Below are positions 44,924 through 54,665 of a DNA stretch of 64,000 nucleotides, one piece after another. Position 1 is the first letter of the stretch. Each line of letters begins with the position of its first letter. The notes below the pieces were generated by a model. The model ran no database searches and was not told the DNA's origin. It saw only the letters and a list, made by a program, of their open reading frames with translations. The stretch is from Solibacillus sp. FSL R7-0682 (GTDB taxonomy: Bacteria > Bacillota > Bacilli > Bacillales_A > Planococcaceae), in contig NZ_JBBOUI010000001.1 of NCBI RefSeq assembly GCF_038005985.1, positions 3,182,001 to 3,246,000 on the forward strand. Direction: 5' to 3'. The position numbers were made by a program, and so were the translations under genes.

Positions 44924-45643
44924 TTGGAGAAGGGCACAGTAAAAGAGGTTACTTTTTTTAGTAACGCTCTAAATGAGGAATTCGAGCTGTTAATTTACAT
45001 CCCGGCGAACTATTCCCCACTATACGAATATAACATTTTAATCGCATCGGATGGTAGAGATTACTTCCAGTTAGGCGGGCTTCCTCGCCTAGCAGATCAG
45101 CTCATTGATGACTATATTATCGAAAATGTTATTATTGTCGGTGTTCCTTATATTAATGCAGCGGATCGTCGTCGTAAATACATTCCAACTGGCGATCAAT
45201 TTGAAGCTTACATGCGGTTTTTAGCACACGAGCTTGTACCTTATTTAGATGAAGAATTTTCAACTCCTCAATTAGGCTCATCACGCGTATTAATGGGTGA
45301 CTCAATGGCGGCAACTATTTCGCTTATGACCGCTATTCATTATCCTCATATTTTTGGGAAAACAATTTTACAATCTCCCTTTGTAGATGAACCTGTTCTA
45401 CAGGCCGTACGTAATGCTAAAAACGTTGATTTACTATCGATGTATCACATTATCGGCCTACGTGAAAAGGAAATTATATTCAAGGATGACCGTGTAGAAG
45501 ACTTTTTAACACCTAACCGTGCATTACATAAATTAATTGTTGAACGCGGTATAGATACATTTTACGAGGAGATTGATGGTGATCACACATGGCGATCATG
45601 GAAGCCAGATTTAAAGCGCGCATTAATTGAAATTTTCGGATAA
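44924..45643 (+). CDS. yjcH: Esterase/alpha-beta hydrolase (YjcH-like)
   Basis: 239 aa from the TTG at 44924, 8 bases after AGGAG; a GTG at 44915 overlaps that site. Esterase-D/enterochelin-esterase type hydrolase with the nucleophile elbow GDSMAA (Ser about residue 126) and catalytic His in IDGDHTWRSWK. In Bacillus the same gene neighbours yjcG and yjcF, as here. A role in cutting siderophore esters is possible, given the haem-iron operon nearby, but is not shown. Confidence 0.85.
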   Translation: MEKGTVKEVTFFSNALNEEFELLIYIPANYSPLYEYNILIASDGRDYFQLGGLPRLADQLIDDYIIENVIIVGVPYINAADRRRKYIPTGDQFEAYMRFLAHELVPYLDEEFSTPQLGSSRVLMGDSMAATISLMTAIHYPHIFGKTILQSPFVDEPVLQAVRNAKNVDLLSMYHIIGLREKEIIFKDDRVEDFLTPNRALHKLIVERGIDTFYEEIDGDHTWRSWKPDLKRALIEIFG

Positions 45644-45726
45644 TACGCGACGTTAGAAATGTTTATTCCCATTATTATCTGTTATACTTAAATAAAATTT
45701 GATTAATTCTTCAGGGGGTAATGAAT

Positions 45727-46242
45727 TTGAAATATGGTATTGTTGCATTTCCATCAAAGAAAATACAAGATTTGGCAAACACTTATCGAAAACGCTATGA
45801 CCCGCACTATGCATTAATTACGCCACACATTACATTAAAGGATGCATTTGATGCAGGCGAGTCAGAAATCGATGAAATTTCTAAAAAGTTACAAGAAATT
45901 TCAACTCAATTTGCACCGTTACAAATTCATGCTTCACGAGTTAGTTCATTTTATCCTGTAACAAACGCAATTTATTTCCGCATCGAACCAACACCACAAT
46001 TAGAAAATTTACAAAAAACAATTCAACAACACATTAATGTTGGAGCACCTAAGCATGTATTCGTCCCGCATATTACGATAGCTCAAAAAATGTCAGCTTC
46101 TGAACATGATGATATTTTTGGGCAGTTACGTATGACAGGTGTAAATGAACAAGATGCGATTAATCGTATTCACTTACTATATCAATTAGAAGACGGCTCT
46201 TGGACAACATATGAAACATACAAATTGACTGGAGCTGAGTAA
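45727..46242 (+). CDS. yjcG: 2H phosphoesterase family protein (YjcG)
   Basis: 171 aa from the TTG at 45727, giving MKYGIVAFPSKKIQDLANTYRKRYDPHY. The ATG at 45721 is too close to CAGGGGG. Two HxT motifs (PHITLK near residue 38 and PHITIA near residue 116) define the 2H phosphoesterase/RNA-ligase-like superfamily, which acts on cyclic phosphate or 2'-5' linkages. The physiological substrate of YjcG is unknown. The next gene starts 3 bases after its stop, indicating an operon. Confidence 0.9.
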   Translation: MKYGIVAFPSKKIQDLANTYRKRYDPHYALITPHITLKDAFDAGESEIDEISKKLQEISTQFAPLQIHASRVSSFYPVTNAIYFRIEPTPQLENLQKTIQQHINVGAPKHVFVPHITIAQKMSASEHDDIFGQLRMTGVNEQDAINRIHLLYQLEDGSWTTYETYKLTGAE

Positions 46243-46245
46243 GAA

Positions 46246-46674
46246 GTGTTTGATGTTAAATTAGTAACAACTGACGAAGATCGTGAGCGCGCCTTTGCAT
46301 TGCGAAAAGAAGTGTTCGTCAAAGAACAAGGGGTACCATTAAGTTTAGAATTAGACGAATACGACGCAACAGCAATTCATTTTATCGTAAATGATGGCAA
46401 TGCAACGATTGCTACTGCCCGATTACGAGAAATCGAACCGAAAGTCGGAAAAGTTGAACGCGTATGTGTGTTAAATAGCTATCGCGGAAAACGTCTAGGT
46501 GCCTTAATTATGGAAACCGTCGAGCAATATGCAAAAGAAATTAATTTTCAAAAATTAAAGTTAAATGCACAATCGTATGCGGTTCCGTTTTATGAAAAAT
46601 TGCATTATATCGTAACATCACCTGAATTCATGGATGCAGGCATTCCACACCGTGCCATGGAAAAGAAATTATAA
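46246..46674 (+). CDS. yjcF: GNAT family acetyltransferase (YjcF)
   Basis: 142 aa, GTG start. GNAT fold with the acetyl-CoA loop VLNSYRGKRLGALIMETVEQYA and the N-terminal FALRKEVFVKEQGVPLSLELDEYD typical of the ElaA/YjcF branch. Substrate unknown. Co-transcribed with yjcG, followed by a strong bidirectional terminator. Confidence 0.88.
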   Translation: MFDVKLVTTDEDRERAFALRKEVFVKEQGVPLSLELDEYDATAIHFIVNDGNATIATARLREIEPKVGKVERVCVLNSYRGKRLGALIMETVEQYAKEINFQKLKLNAQSYAVPFYEKLHYIVTSPEFMDAGIPHRAMEKKL

Positions 46675-46701
46675 CTTTAATCCACCTTAGTAATGTAAGT
46701 T

Positions 46702-46746
46702 AAAAGGATGTTTAATGAGCGAGTAGCTTCATTAAACATCCTTTTT
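46702..46746. terminator. Bidirectional terminator between yjcF and spoVIF
   Basis: A 17-bp stem AAAAGGATGTTTAATGA with its complement, a 10-nt loop and T/A tracts on both sides. Confidence 0.88.
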
Positions 46747-46747
46747 C

Positions 46748-46996
46748 TTATCTCATCATTTTTTCAATTTTACTAAAATCAAGCGACTGCCCATCTTGCA
46801 AAATCGATTGAACAATTTTATTTTCTAACTCTGGTGAAACAGGTTTTTTAGCAAGTTGACTTACTCTTTTTACGATTTTACGAACCTGTTTCTCATCTGA
46901 AAAATTAGCATGTGATAATGCGTTAGCAAGTGCCATAATTTCGTCGAAATCTACACCCGTTTTGCGCTCCACTTGCTTAAAAAATGATCCGTCCAT
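46748..46996 (-). CDS. spoVIF: Stage VI sporulation protein F
   Basis: 82 aa (MDGSFFKQVERKTGVDFDEIMALANALSHANFSDEKQVRKIV...). This matches SpoVIF (YjcC) of Bacillus, needed late in spore coat assembly under GerR/SigK control. It lies in a run of sporulation genes, just after yjcZ. Confidence 0.88.
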   Translation of the reverse strand: MDGSFFKQVERKTGVDFDEIMALANALSHANFSDEKQVRKIVKRVSQLAKKPVSPELENKIVQSILQDGQSLDFSKIEKMMR

Positions 46997-47011
46997 TTCA
47001 TAAGCTCCTTT

Positions 47012-47182
47012 CTAAATAAGTGCACTACCAACGATGATTAATAAAATGAATAATACTACTATTAATACGAAAGTACTGCCGTTGTTGCCACCGCCATAGC
47101 CATAGTTATTGCAATTGTCATAACTTGGAGAACCATAATTGTAACCTTGTTGGTATCCTTGTTGCCAGCCGTATCCTGACAT
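47012..47182 (-). CDS. yjcZ: YjcZ family sporulation protein
   Basis: 56 aa from the ATG at 47182 behind AAAGGGGGG. A Gly/Tyr/Asn-rich head (MSGYGWQQGYQQGYNYG...) and one C-terminal membrane helix (TFVLIVVLFILLIIVGSAL) are the YjcZ/YczI-type small sporulation proteins found in spores. The exact role is unknown. Confidence 0.88.
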   Translation of the reverse strand: MSGYGWQQGYQQGYNYGSPSYDNCNNYGYGGGNNGSTFVLIVVLFILLIIVGSALI

Positions 47183-47245
47183 AAAAAATCCCCCCTTTCT
47201 ATCTTTTAGTGTATGCACACCAAAATTTAGAAAGAGGGTATTGGT

Positions 47246-47611
47246 CTAGTCTACTTTTCCTTTTGGTTTAAAGAAAATAGCTGCAATAAATCCAAACAAA
47301 ATAGCCGCACTTATGCCCGAGCTTGTTACTTCAAACATACCGGTTAATACACCAATCCAACCATGTTTTTCAGCTTCTAACATCGCGCCATGGGTTAATG
47401 AATTTCCAAAGGAGGTAATCGGAATCGTTGCACCTGCACCAGCAAAATTAATTAATGGTTCATATAATCCAAAACCATCAAGTATTGCTCCAGCGACTAC
47501 AAGAATAGATAATGTATGTCCTGGCGTCAGCTTTCCTACATCCATTATTAATTGTCCAATAACACATATAATGCCTCCTACAACAAAGGCCATTAAAAAT
47601 GAAAATCCCAA
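47246..47611 (-). CDS. spoVAE: Stage V sporulation protein AE (SpoVAEb)
   Basis: 121 aa from the TTG at 47611, 4 bases after the spoVAD stop, using GGGGTGA as ribosome site. Four hydrophobic segments with [16 protein letters not shown] and [21 protein letters not shown], shared with SpoVAC. It is part of the inner-membrane SpoVA channel that moves dipicolinic acid into the forespore and out at germination. Operon spoVAC-spoVAD-spoVAE. Confidence 0.92.
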   Translation of the reverse strand: MGFSFLMAFVVGGIICVIGQLIMDVGKLTPGHTLSILVVAGAILDGFGLYEPLINFAGAGATIPITSFGNSLTHGAMLEAEKHGWIGVLTGMFEVTSSGISAAILFGFIAAIFFKPKGKVD

Positions 47612-47615
47612 AAAA

Positions 47616-48611
47616 TCACCCCATTCCAATTTCAATCGCATGTGCAGTACATGGAATTGTTTCACCTTGTTGAAAAGTTAAAGGAGAAAGTAACGCGCCT
47701 GTTGCAACGAGTAACGCTTTTTTATAGCGCCCTGATTTAAATTGATCAATCATATAGCTACAATAAATAGATGCTGAACAGCCTGCACCACTTGCTCCCG
47801 CCTGGAATGCCGTATCCTCACCGAAGAACTCTGCGCCTGCATCACGAAATCTTGCTAAGTCTTCTTTAGATGTACCACTTTGTGCAAACATTGCCTTTAA
47901 AATTTTTAGGCCGACTTTCCCTAAATCACCTGTCATAATGACATCATAGTCTTGAATTTTTTGTTGACGTTTTGATAAATGGGCTTGAATCGTATCAAAT
48001 GCCGCCGGTGCCATCGCCCCGCCCATATGAAATGGATCTGTCGCACCATAATCAATTACTTTGCCAACTGTTGCTGCTTCAATCACAGGAGACTGTGTAT
48101 TATGCTTCCCAACAAGAGCAAAACCAGCTGCTGTCACTGTCCATTGAGCTGTAGCAGGCTTTTGTGCACCGTAATCGACGGGATAGCGGAATTGCCTTTC
48201 AACCGAGTTATGCTGACTCGATGCACCAGCAATTGCAAACTCACTTGCACCAAGCTCTGTTAAAAGTGCTGCAACAATAATCGAAGAAACCGAAGTAGCG
48301 CATGCGGAAAACATTCCAATAAAAGAAATCGCTAGTTCTTTCGCAGCAAAATTAGTAGGGGTCATTTGATTAATTAAATCGCCCCCTAAAAAATAATCAA
48401 TATCTAAGTTATTTAAGTTCGATTTTTTTAAAATGGCATGACAAGCTTCGGAAATTAGCATTGCATTTCCTTCTTCATTAGTTGATTTATTTAGACGCTC
48501 ATCATCTAACACTTTATCAAAGTAAGTATGAAAGACGCTCCTTTTTTCAAGCGGCCCTACAACGGCTGCAGCTGCCAGTAACGAAGGTTTTGATTGAAAA
48601 ACAATCACCAT
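47616..48611 (-). CDS. spoVAD: Stage V sporulation protein AD
   Basis: 331 aa with a thiolase-like fold: [19 protein letters not shown] around the site corresponding to the ketosynthase Cys, [20 protein letters not shown] and [19 protein letters not shown]. SpoVAD binds dipicolinic acid on the outer face of the spore inner membrane. The first codons overlap the end of spoVAC by 7 bases. Confidence 0.94.
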   Translation of the reverse strand: MVIVFQSKPSLLAAAAVVGPLEKRSVFHTYFDKVLDDERLNKSTNEEGNAMLISEACHAILKKSNLNNLDIDYFLGGDLINQMTPTNFAAKELAISFIGMFSACATSVSSIIVAALLTELGASEFAIAGASSQHNSVERQFRYPVDYGAQKPATAQWTVTAAGFALVGKHNTQSPVIEAATVGKVIDYGATDPFHMGGAMAPAAFDTIQAHLSKRQQKIQDYDVIMTGDLGKVGLKILKAMFAQSGTSKEDLARFRDAGAEFFGEDTAFQAGASGAGCSASIYCSYMIDQFKSGRYKKALLVATGALLSPLTFQQGETIPCTAHAIEIGMG

Positions 48612-49060
48612 GACGCTACACCTACCGATACTAATATTAGCTTAATCAATGCGACAAAAAATGCAGAAACGACGCCAAACAAAATAACAGAGCCTGCAAG
48701 CTTAAACATATTACCGCCAACCCCTAAAACAAAGCCTTCGGATTTGTGCTCTATCGCTGCAGATATTACTGCATTACCAAAACCAGTAACAGGAACAGCA
48801 CTACCTGCCCCTGCAAATTGACCAAGTTTTTTATACTGTCCGAAGCCCGTTAACAGCATTGCAATGAAAACCATTGTTGCCACAGTTGGGTTGCCAACCG
48901 TCTGCTCTGTAAAATCAAAAAAGATCATGAAAAAGAATGAAATTGCTTGTCCTACACAACAAATAATTCCCCCTACAACAAAGGCCTTCAGAATATTTAA
49001 TCCATAGGGCGTTTGGGGAGTTAACTGTTCCTTTAACTTGTTATATTGTTGTTCATTCAT
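48605..49060 (-). CDS. spoVAC: Stage V sporulation protein AC
   Basis: 151 aa from the ATG at 49060 behind AAGGAGG. Membrane protein with [22 protein letters not shown] and FAGAGSAVPVTGFGNAVISAAIEHKSEG. SpoVAC acts as the mechanosensitive pore of the DPA channel. First of the three spoVA genes and preceded with no gap by a lipoprotein gene, suggesting one forespore operon (SigG control inferred). Confidence 0.94.
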   Translation of the reverse strand: MNEQQYNKLKEQLTPQTPYGLNILKAFVVGGIICCVGQAISFFFMIFFDFTEQTVGNPTVATMVFIAMLLTGFGQYKKLGQFAGAGSAVPVTGFGNAVISAAIEHKSEGFVLGVGGNMFKLAGSVILFGVVSAFFVALIKLILVSVGVASW

Positions 49061-49061
49061 G

Positions 49062-49469
49062 CTATGTTTCCTCCTTGGCAAGCTTTTTCAATTGTTGTAT
49101 TTTATCGAGTACTTTTTCAGTATCCTTTTCCTCCATTAACTTCGATGACTCCCAAAATAATTTAAAGTCTGTCGAAACATGGACGGTTTGATTTGTATAC
49201 TGTGATTCAAGCTTTTCCTTCCACTGATTTTCAATTTTTTGCTTATTCCATTTTTTCAGTGGTTTCAATTGTAATGCAACAAATAACTCATTATGCATAA
49301 ATACAACATTGGCTTCTTCAACTTGATCTGATTTTTCTATGAGCCGTTTAATTTCCTGTGCTTGCTGTTCATCATCAGTAGACGTAGACGGGTAAATCGT
49401 TACTTTTTCTCGATCATTACACCCCACTAATAAAAGCATTAAACAAACAAACCATATTCCCTTTTGCAC
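49062..49469 (-). CDS. YhcN/YlaJ-type sporulation lipoprotein
   Basis: 135 aa from GTG behind AAGGGGGG. Lipobox LVGC (Cys about 17), then a short alpha/beta domain with EIKRLIEKSDQVEEANVVFMHNELFVALQLKPL, like the YhcN/YlaJ forespore lipoproteins that influence germination. It ends 1 base before the spoVAC start codon, so it heads the spoVA operon. Confidence 0.75.
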   Translation of the reverse strand: MQKGIWFVCLMLLLVGCNDREKVTIYPSTSTDDEQQAQEIKRLIEKSDQVEEANVVFMHNELFVALQLKPLKKWNKQKIENQWKEKLESQYTNQTVHVSTDFKLFWESSKLMEEKDTEKVLDKIQQLKKLAKEET

Positions 49470-49629
49470 ATGAGCCCCCCTTATTCAAATTTGCTCAAAG
49501 TATAGCCCTCGTTAAATGGAATTATTCAATGGCGAGATAAGTTCTTGAATGCCCCACCATTCGCCCGATTATATATTTCGTTTGGTCATATTGTAGAAAG
49601 AGTTTAAATACTGATAGGAGGTGAACTTC

Positions 49630-50145
49630 ATGGGTTGTGGAAAAGGAAACGATGTAGGAGGTCAATCTTCAAGCCGTGGCTGTGTATGTGAAGTCGTACG
49701 TTCAATTTTAGAAATTCAAAACGCTGCTGTTCAGGATGAATGTTCTAGCTGTACAACAAACTGTTTCTTAGAGCCACTAGGGGGTATTGTAAGTCCTTCA
49801 CGTTCTTCTGCTGATACACGTGTTTTCACATTACTAACAAAAAATGGATCTCCATTCTTTGCAACATTTAGTACAAGCGACAATAACTGTGAACCATGTA
49901 TTTCGATTTATTTCCGCGTAGAAGATGTATTTGATGGCTGTTGTGCAACGTTACGTGTACTTGTTCCTTTAGATGAAAGTGGCGATATTGTTGATTTATT
50001 AAATGATGACGGAACAAAAGTATCATTAAGGGAAGTATGTAAAGTAACACAATTCGCTGCATCTGATAGCTGTATCACAGTAGACCTAGATTGCTTCTGT
50101 GCTGTTCAATGTATCGACGACGTGGATCTTGGAATTTGCAACTAA
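49630..50145 (+). CDS. Cysteine-rich spore coat/exosporium protein (CotY/CotZ family)
   Basis: 171 aa from the ATG behind AGGAGGTGA. Rich in Cys, beginning MGCGKGND and containing CVCEVVRSILEIQNAAV, CSSCTTNCFLEPLGG, CCATLRVLVP and CFCAVQCIDDVDLG, the CotY/CotZ pattern. These proteins form disulfide-linked outer coat or exosporium layers in the mother cell. Monocistronic with a strong terminator. Confidence 0.9.
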   Translation: MGCGKGNDVGGQSSSRGCVCEVVRSILEIQNAAVQDECSSCTTNCFLEPLGGIVSPSRSSADTRVFTLLTKNGSPFFATFSTSDNNCEPCISIYFRVEDVFDGCCATLRVLVPLDESGDIVDLLNDDGTKVSLREVCKVTQFAASDSCITVDLDCFCAVQCIDDVDLGICN

Positions 50146-50148
50146 AAA

Positions 50149-50181
50149 AATGGGGAGCTCGTTATTCGAGCTCCCCTTTTC
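50149..50181. terminator. Terminator between the coat genes
   Basis: GGGGAGCTCG and CGAGCTCCCC with a 5-nt loop, T's on the right and A's on the left; it serves both convergent genes. Confidence 0.88.
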
Positions 50182-50187
50182 TTATGG

Positions 50188-50499
50188 TCAATATATTGCG
50201 ATAATGTCATTGGCATGAATCATTCGCTTCGTATCATAACAGTTTAATTTCACTTCACAACCATCGACACTTTCAATTGACCCCAAAATTTTTTCACCAC
50301 TTGCTAACATAAACATCAATTGTCTAGGCTCTTTCAACGGTTTTGAAAAAAATTGTAGCTGCCGCGCAATTAATGTATTTTGAATTTTTTCAATTGGAGG
50401 TCGTTCATAAATTGACGTACTTTCCTCTTTTAATTCCATATTCAAATCCACTTCAAAATAGCTAGGTGAAGAAATAAAAAGTAGCGGATGAATTTCCAT
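50188..50499 (-). CDS. Probable spore coat protein (CotO-like, tentative)
   Basis: 103 aa from the ATG at 50499, 8 bases after AAAGGA. Starts MEIHPLLFISSPSYFEVDLNMELK and has a C-terminal domain of about 60 residues (FMLASGEKILGSIESVDGCEVKLN) with a small beta-barrel look. The position opposite a CotY/CotZ gene and the P-LL-I-S-P start resemble CotO family coat proteins, but I am not certain. Confidence 0.5.
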   Translation of the reverse strand: MEIHPLLFISSPSYFEVDLNMELKEESTSIYERPPIEKIQNTLIARQLQFFSKPLKEPRQLMFMLASGEKILGSIESVDGCEVKLNCYDTKRMIHANDIIAIY

Positions 50500-50548
50500 T
50501 ACGCACATCCTTTTTCATACGATATGCAAAACCGTGACAACTCGTTAC

Positions 50549-51922
50549 TTACATTATATTACCAATAAATGTAGAGGCTAGCCCTAAGTATATAATAATA
50601 CTTGTTACGTCATTTAATGTCGTAATAAATGGTCCTGAAGCAACAGCAGGGTCTACACCTAATTTGTGCATTAAAATCGGAATAAATGAACCAGCAAGAG
50701 TAGCCACAATAATTGAGCAACAAATTGCCGCGCCTACTAATAGACCAATCATTAACGTACCTTTCCAAAAGAAAATAATTCCTACAACAATCGCACCACT
50801 TACGAGCCCCATGATCATTCCTGTACTTAACTCTCGAAGAACTAGCTTAAATTTACTTTTCCCTCCAATATCACCTGTGGCAATACCTCGAATAGCTACA
50901 GCTAGCGCCTGTGTACCACTATTTCCTGATGTACCTGATATTAACGGAATAAAGGTAGCAAGGAGTGCTACCTTATCTAAAGTTGCTTCAAAAATACCCA
51001 TTAGCCCGGAAGTTATCATCCCTAAAAATAATAAAATAATAAGCCATGGCAAACGCTTTGCTGCTGCTCGAATCGGGCCTGCGTCATTATCATCCATATC
51101 CGCAATACCCGCTAATTTAGAGTAATCGTCTTCTGCTTCTTCATCGATAACGTCAATAATATCATCGACCGTAATAATCCCTTGCAATTCACGTTCTTCA
51201 TTAATTACAGGAATGGCTAAAAAGTTATAATCCTTTATAATACGTGCTACATCTTCTTGATCATCCGTTACCTTAGCAGATACTACACGTTCACTCATAA
51301 CTTCGTGAATCAGTGTATCTCCTTCAGCAATAATCAAATCACGTAATGAAATAACGCCAGTTAGTTTTTGCATGTCATCTACTACGAAAATATAATAGAT
51401 TGTTTCAGCTGTTGGCGCCTCTTGTCGTAGCGTACGCATTGCTTCGCGCACCGTATAGCTCTCCAAAATCGAAACGAACTCCGTAGTCATTATGGCCCCA
51501 GCAGTATATTCTTCATAGCTAAGTAGCTCATTTATTTCTTCGACAGTTTCGTCGTCCATCATTTCTAAATAATTTTCACGTTGTTCATTATCTAATTCAT
51601 TTAAAATGTCTACAGCATCGTCGGTATACATATAGCTTAGCATTGCCGCGCCGTAGGATGTATCCATTTCATTTAAATACTTTTCATATTCATCATCTTC
51701 AAGTTCAATGACCTCAAAAATGAATGACATTTCCTGAGGAGACAAGAAGCGATAAATGATCTGTCGTATGTCAGGTCCCACCTCTTCATAAAACTGTGCC
51801 TGATCATAAGGGTGTAATGCTAAATAATGCTCTCGAAATGCTTCAATATTTTCTTCTGCTAAAAGCAATTCTAAAAAATCCTTATCATAATGAACTTCGT
51901 TTATATCCTTATCCTCTATCAC
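50549..51922 (-). CDS. mgtE: Magnesium transporter MgtE
   Basis: 457 aa behind AAAGGAGGGG. The N-terminal superhelical domain (about residues 20-130), two CBS domains (about 140-265, AGAIMTTEFVSI and VSAKVTDDQEDVARIIKDYNFLAIPV) that sense Mg2+, a plug helix and five membrane helices with the pore Asp in GVDPAVASGPFITTLNDVTSI. It imports Mg2+ and closes when cytosolic Mg2+ is high. I saw no M-box riboswitch in the 230 bases upstream, unlike Bacillus subtilis mgtE. Confidence 0.95.
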   Translation of the reverse strand: MIEDKDINEVHYDKDFLELLLAEENIEAFREHYLALHPYDQAQFYEEVGPDIRQIIYRFLSPQEMSFIFEVIELEDDEYEKYLNEMDTSYGAAMLSYMYTDDAVDILNELDNEQRENYLEMMDDETVEEINELLSYEEYTAGAIMTTEFVSILESYTVREAMRTLRQEAPTAETIYYIFVVDDMQKLTGVISLRDLIIAEGDTLIHEVMSERVVSAKVTDDQEDVARIIKDYNFLAIPVINEERELQGIITVDDIIDVIDEEAEDDYSKLAGIADMDDNDAGPIRAAAKRLPWLIILLFLGMITSGLMGIFEATLDKVALLATFIPLISGTSGNSGTQALAVAIRGIATGDIGGKSKFKLVLRELSTGMIMGLVSGAIVVGIIFFWKGTLMIGLLVGAAICCSIIVATLAGSFIPILMHKLGVDPAVASGPFITTLNDVTSIIIYLGLASTFIGNIM

Positions 51923-52114
51923 ATTTGTCCCCTCCTTTCATTTTTCTAAGACGAACTATTCTAGTATGCAAATTCATATAAAGTCAAGTAGTAATGAATT
52001 GATAAAACCATTGCACACTACTAAAGTAACATGAATTTCTATAGCTTTGTATATTACTTCCTATACAACTTTTCCCTAACTTTTAGAAATTAGACATCTT
52101 ATCTTATTTTATAA

Positions 52115-52150
52115 AATTAAAAAAGGTGCCTCTTTCAGGCACCTTTTATT
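52115..52150 (-). terminator. Terminator after the yjbO-type gene
   Basis: AAAAGGTGCCT and AGGCACCTTTT, 5-nt loop, with A/T tracts on both sides. Confidence 0.85.
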
Positions 52151-52152
52151 CA

Positions 52153-53034
52153 TCAAAGTAATTTGCTAAATTCATTAGGAAATGCACTTTCAAATTGCAA
52201 TATTTGCCCTGTTAACGGGTGTTGGAATTGAACAAAACGACAATGTAACGCTTGGCGATCTAATAACTTACGACTTCCACCGTATAATTCATCCCCGACT
52301 AATGGATGACCGATGGATGCCATGTGCACGCGAATTTGATGCGTTCTTCCCGTGTGTAATTTTAATCGTACATGCGAAATATTGTCGCCATTAGCTAAAA
52401 CTTTCACATCAGTATGAGCAAACTGTCCATCTTCACGAACCTCTCGCTCGATAATACTCGTTTCTTTCCGACCAATTGGTGCAATAATGGATTGTAGTTG
52501 TTGTTTTATGACCCCTTCAACAAGTGCTTCATATTCGCGATGAACAAGCCCCTTTTTTTGCTGCTCACTCATTAAATGATGAATATGGCGGTGCTTCGCG
52601 ATGACCATTAATCCAGATGTATCACGGTCCAATCGCGTCACAATATGCACGGTTGATGCAATCCCTTGCTGTTTAAAATAGCCACAAAGGAAATTTGCTA
52701 CACTTCCTGTTGGATGCTCTCGTGATGGAATTGTGCTCATATATGCTGGCTTATCCACGACTAAAACAGCTTCGTCTTCATACACGATTGGAAGCGGACC
52801 ATATTCTGGCATGAGTCCTCCACTTACTTCCTCAGGTGGAAAAATGATCGTCACAACATCACCAATTTGAAGTGGATGGCGTACATTTTTTTCTTCTCCA
52901 TTTACTAGAAGATTACCGCCATTAAATTTTATGGCCGTTAAAGTACGCTTGGATATACCCCAGATAGCTATTGCTTCACGTAGTATTTGACTTTCTTTGT
53001 TTACTGTAAATTGTAACTGATATCTTTTATCCAT
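52153..53034 (-). CDS. yjbO: RluA/RluD-family pseudouridine synthase (YjbO)
   Basis: 293 aa. An N-terminal S4-like RNA-binding part (about residues 10-65, KRTLTAIKFNGGNLLVNGEEKNVRHPL) and a catalytic domain with the active-site Asp in HIVTRLDRDTSGLMV, plus LHTGRTHQIRVHM and HPLVGDELYGG. It converts specific uridines in rRNA or tRNA to pseudouridine. Third gene of yjbM-nadK-yjbO, as in Bacillus subtilis; 11 bases after nadK. Confidence 0.93.
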   Translation of the reverse strand: MDKRYQLQFTVNKESQILREAIAIWGISKRTLTAIKFNGGNLLVNGEEKNVRHPLQIGDVVTIIFPPEEVSGGLMPEYGPLPIVYEDEAVLVVDKPAYMSTIPSREHPTGSVANFLCGYFKQQGIASTVHIVTRLDRDTSGLMVIAKHRHIHHLMSEQQKKGLVHREYEALVEGVIKQQLQSIIAPIGRKETSIIEREVREDGQFAHTDVKVLANGDNISHVRLKLHTGRTHQIRVHMASIGHPLVGDELYGGSRKLLDRQALHCRFVQFQHPLTGQILQFESAFPNEFSKLL

Positions 53035-53045
53035 AAGTCCTCATC

Positions 53046-53840
53046 TTATTCATTCGCAATGAATGAATCATGTACTCGCTCCCAAAACGGAAATGGTCGG
53101 AAACGGGCAAAACGAACACGCTCATTTGCCACATTAAACATAATCGACTTTACATCGGTTTCGGTCATACTAATATGGTCTACCGTCATGTTAAACTGCT
53201 GCTCATTCACCGGCTTTAAAGCACAGTTGTGATGCGCTGGTAATACGAGCGAAGAACCAACCGTACGGAATACCCGATTATTAATGGAAGCCATCTCTGT
53301 AATTTGAAACGCCTGTAATGTCGGGTGAATAATAGCTCCACCAAGTGCTTTATTGTAGGCCGTACTGCCAGATGGTGTTGAAATACATAACCCATCACCA
53401 CGGAAACGTTCAAAATGTTCACCGTTCAACTCAACATCCATTACAAGCGTAACATCAGGTGATTTAATCGTTGCTTCATTGAGAGCTAAATATGTGCTTG
53501 ATTCTGAATGATGACGATGGACTTGTATTTCTAGAAGAGGATACTCTACTACATTGAATTCCCTTTTGGCAATAGATAAAACTAGCTTTTCAAGTTCAGA
53601 AGGTTTCCAATCTGCGTAAAATCCTAAATGTCCTGTATGAATTCCTACGAACGATGTTTTATCCAAACGATTCAAATAGCGATGGAAAGCGTGCAATAGC
53701 GTTCCGTCCCCACCGATTGATAGGACAATTTCAGGCTCTTCTTCATCGAATTGAAGGCCAAAATCCAGTAAATACGATTTAGCAAGCTCCATCAATTCAT
53801 TCGATTGGTCATCTCTGCGTGATTGAATTGCAAATTTCAT
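53046..53840 (-). CDS. nadK: NAD kinase
   Basis: 264 aa. GGDGTLLHA (ATP/NAD phosphate loop), NEATI, and the [21 protein letters not shown] block define NAD kinase, which makes NADP+ from NAD+. Its start overlaps the yjbM stop by 4 bases (ATGA), so the two are translationally coupled. This mirrors yjbM-nadF of Bacillus. Confidence 0.95.
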   Translation of the reverse strand: MKFAIQSRRDDQSNELMELAKSYLLDFGLQFDEEEPEIVLSIGGDGTLLHAFHRYLNRLDKTSFVGIHTGHLGFYADWKPSELEKLVLSIAKREFNVVEYPLLEIQVHRHHSESSTYLALNEATIKSPDVTLVMDVELNGEHFERFRGDGLCISTPSGSTAYNKALGGAIIHPTLQAFQITEMASINNRVFRTVGSSLVLPAHHNCALKPVNEQQFNMTVDHISMTETDVKSIMFNVANERVRFARFRPFPFWERVHDSFIANE

Positions 53841-54517
53841 GACTTTTCACGCTCCTTTTCGTCAGTTGATGCATGAATAGCTGGATTTGATGCTTCTTTA
53901 AACTCATTAAAATATGCTTGTGCTTCTTGTATTTCACTACGAATGGATGACATTTCCTCATCTAATCGAAATGCCGCTTCAGCAGCACTTTGTAGTCGAT
54001 TTTTAATTTCTTCAGGGAAAACCCCTTTGTATTTATAATTAAGCGAATGTTCAATGGACGCCCAGAAATTCATCGCTAAAGTACGGATTTGAATTTCTGC
54101 CACCACAACGATGCGCCCTTGAATTGTTTCCACTGGATATTCAACAATTATATGATGCGATCGATAGCCACTTGGTTTGCTATTTGAAATATAATCTTTT
54201 TCTTCAATTACCTTCATATCATTGCGTTGACGAATAAGTTCAGTCACTGTCGCGATGTCATCCACAAATTGACACATAATGCGAACGCCCGCAATATCCT
54301 GTAGTTCATTTCCTAAACGCGCAGTTGGTTCGAATGGTATGCATTTATCACGTGACTTATCATAAATACTTGCTAAAGGCTTAACCCTTCCTGTGACAAA
54401 TTCAATGGGCGAATTCGCATTTCTAATTCCAAATTGCGAACGCATGCCCTTTAGTTTAATTTTTAATTCGTCCACTGCTTGTTTATATGGACTTAAAAAG
54501 ATTTCCCATTGTCCCAT
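53837..54517 (-). CDS. yjbM: Small alarmone synthetase (YjbM/RelQ type)
   Basis: 226 aa, only a RelA/SpoT synthetase domain. [16 protein letters not shown], the G-loop region [16 protein letters not shown] and [23 protein letters not shown] bind GTP/ATP. A C-terminal helical segment is used for tetramer formation. It makes (p)ppGpp/pGpp without a hydrolase domain. Upstream, on its own strand, lies one of two related potentially structured elements (54561-54660), the other being before mecA. Confidence 0.94.
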   Translation of the reverse strand: MGQWEIFLSPYKQAVDELKIKLKGMRSQFGIRNANSPIEFVTGRVKPLASIYDKSRDKCIPFEPTARLGNELQDIAGVRIMCQFVDDIATVTELIRQRNDMKVIEEKDYISNSKPSGYRSHHIIVEYPVETIQGRIVVVAEIQIRTLAMNFWASIEHSLNYKYKGVFPEEIKNRLQSAAEAAFRLDEEMSSIRSEIQEAQAYFNEFKEASNPAIHASTDEKEREKS

Positions 54518-54560
54518 CTACAAAACCTCCCAACATGAAATAGAAGGTATACCTTACTAT

Positions 54561-54660
54561 TCCTTAGAAAGACATTTATTACGCTTAGATGGCGCACTTA
54601 ATGTCCTTACTGGCAGTCGATTAAAAAATTGTCTTATTATCGACTAAAACATGTTGTCTC
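54561..54660 (-). ncRNA. Candidate structured leader element A (upstream of yjbM)
   Basis: On the minus strand the order is a hairpin AGTCGAT...ATCGACT (54649-54655 with 54615-54621), GTAAGGACATTA, a small inner stem TGCGC/GCGTA, and CTTTCTAAGGA. AAGGACATT can pair with AATGTCTTT (9 bp). A related element with the same order lies at 62379-62488 before mecA. The hairpin arms differ between copies while remaining complementary (AGTCGAT/ATCGACT versus GTCTATA/TATAGAC), which suggests conserved RNA structure. No known motif recognised. Confidence 0.45.
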
Positions 54661-54665
54661 ATTTA

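Noticed and set aside
51923-52114. M-box riboswitch before mgtE
   Set aside because: The short upstream region shows none of the conserved M-box segments.
54393-54647. Plus-strand frames at 54393-54647 and 62299-62526 with similar SLERH...NVLT peptides
   Set aside because: The peptide similarity follows from the shared DNA element; neither frame has a start signal and the similarity ends with the element. RNA structure explains it better.
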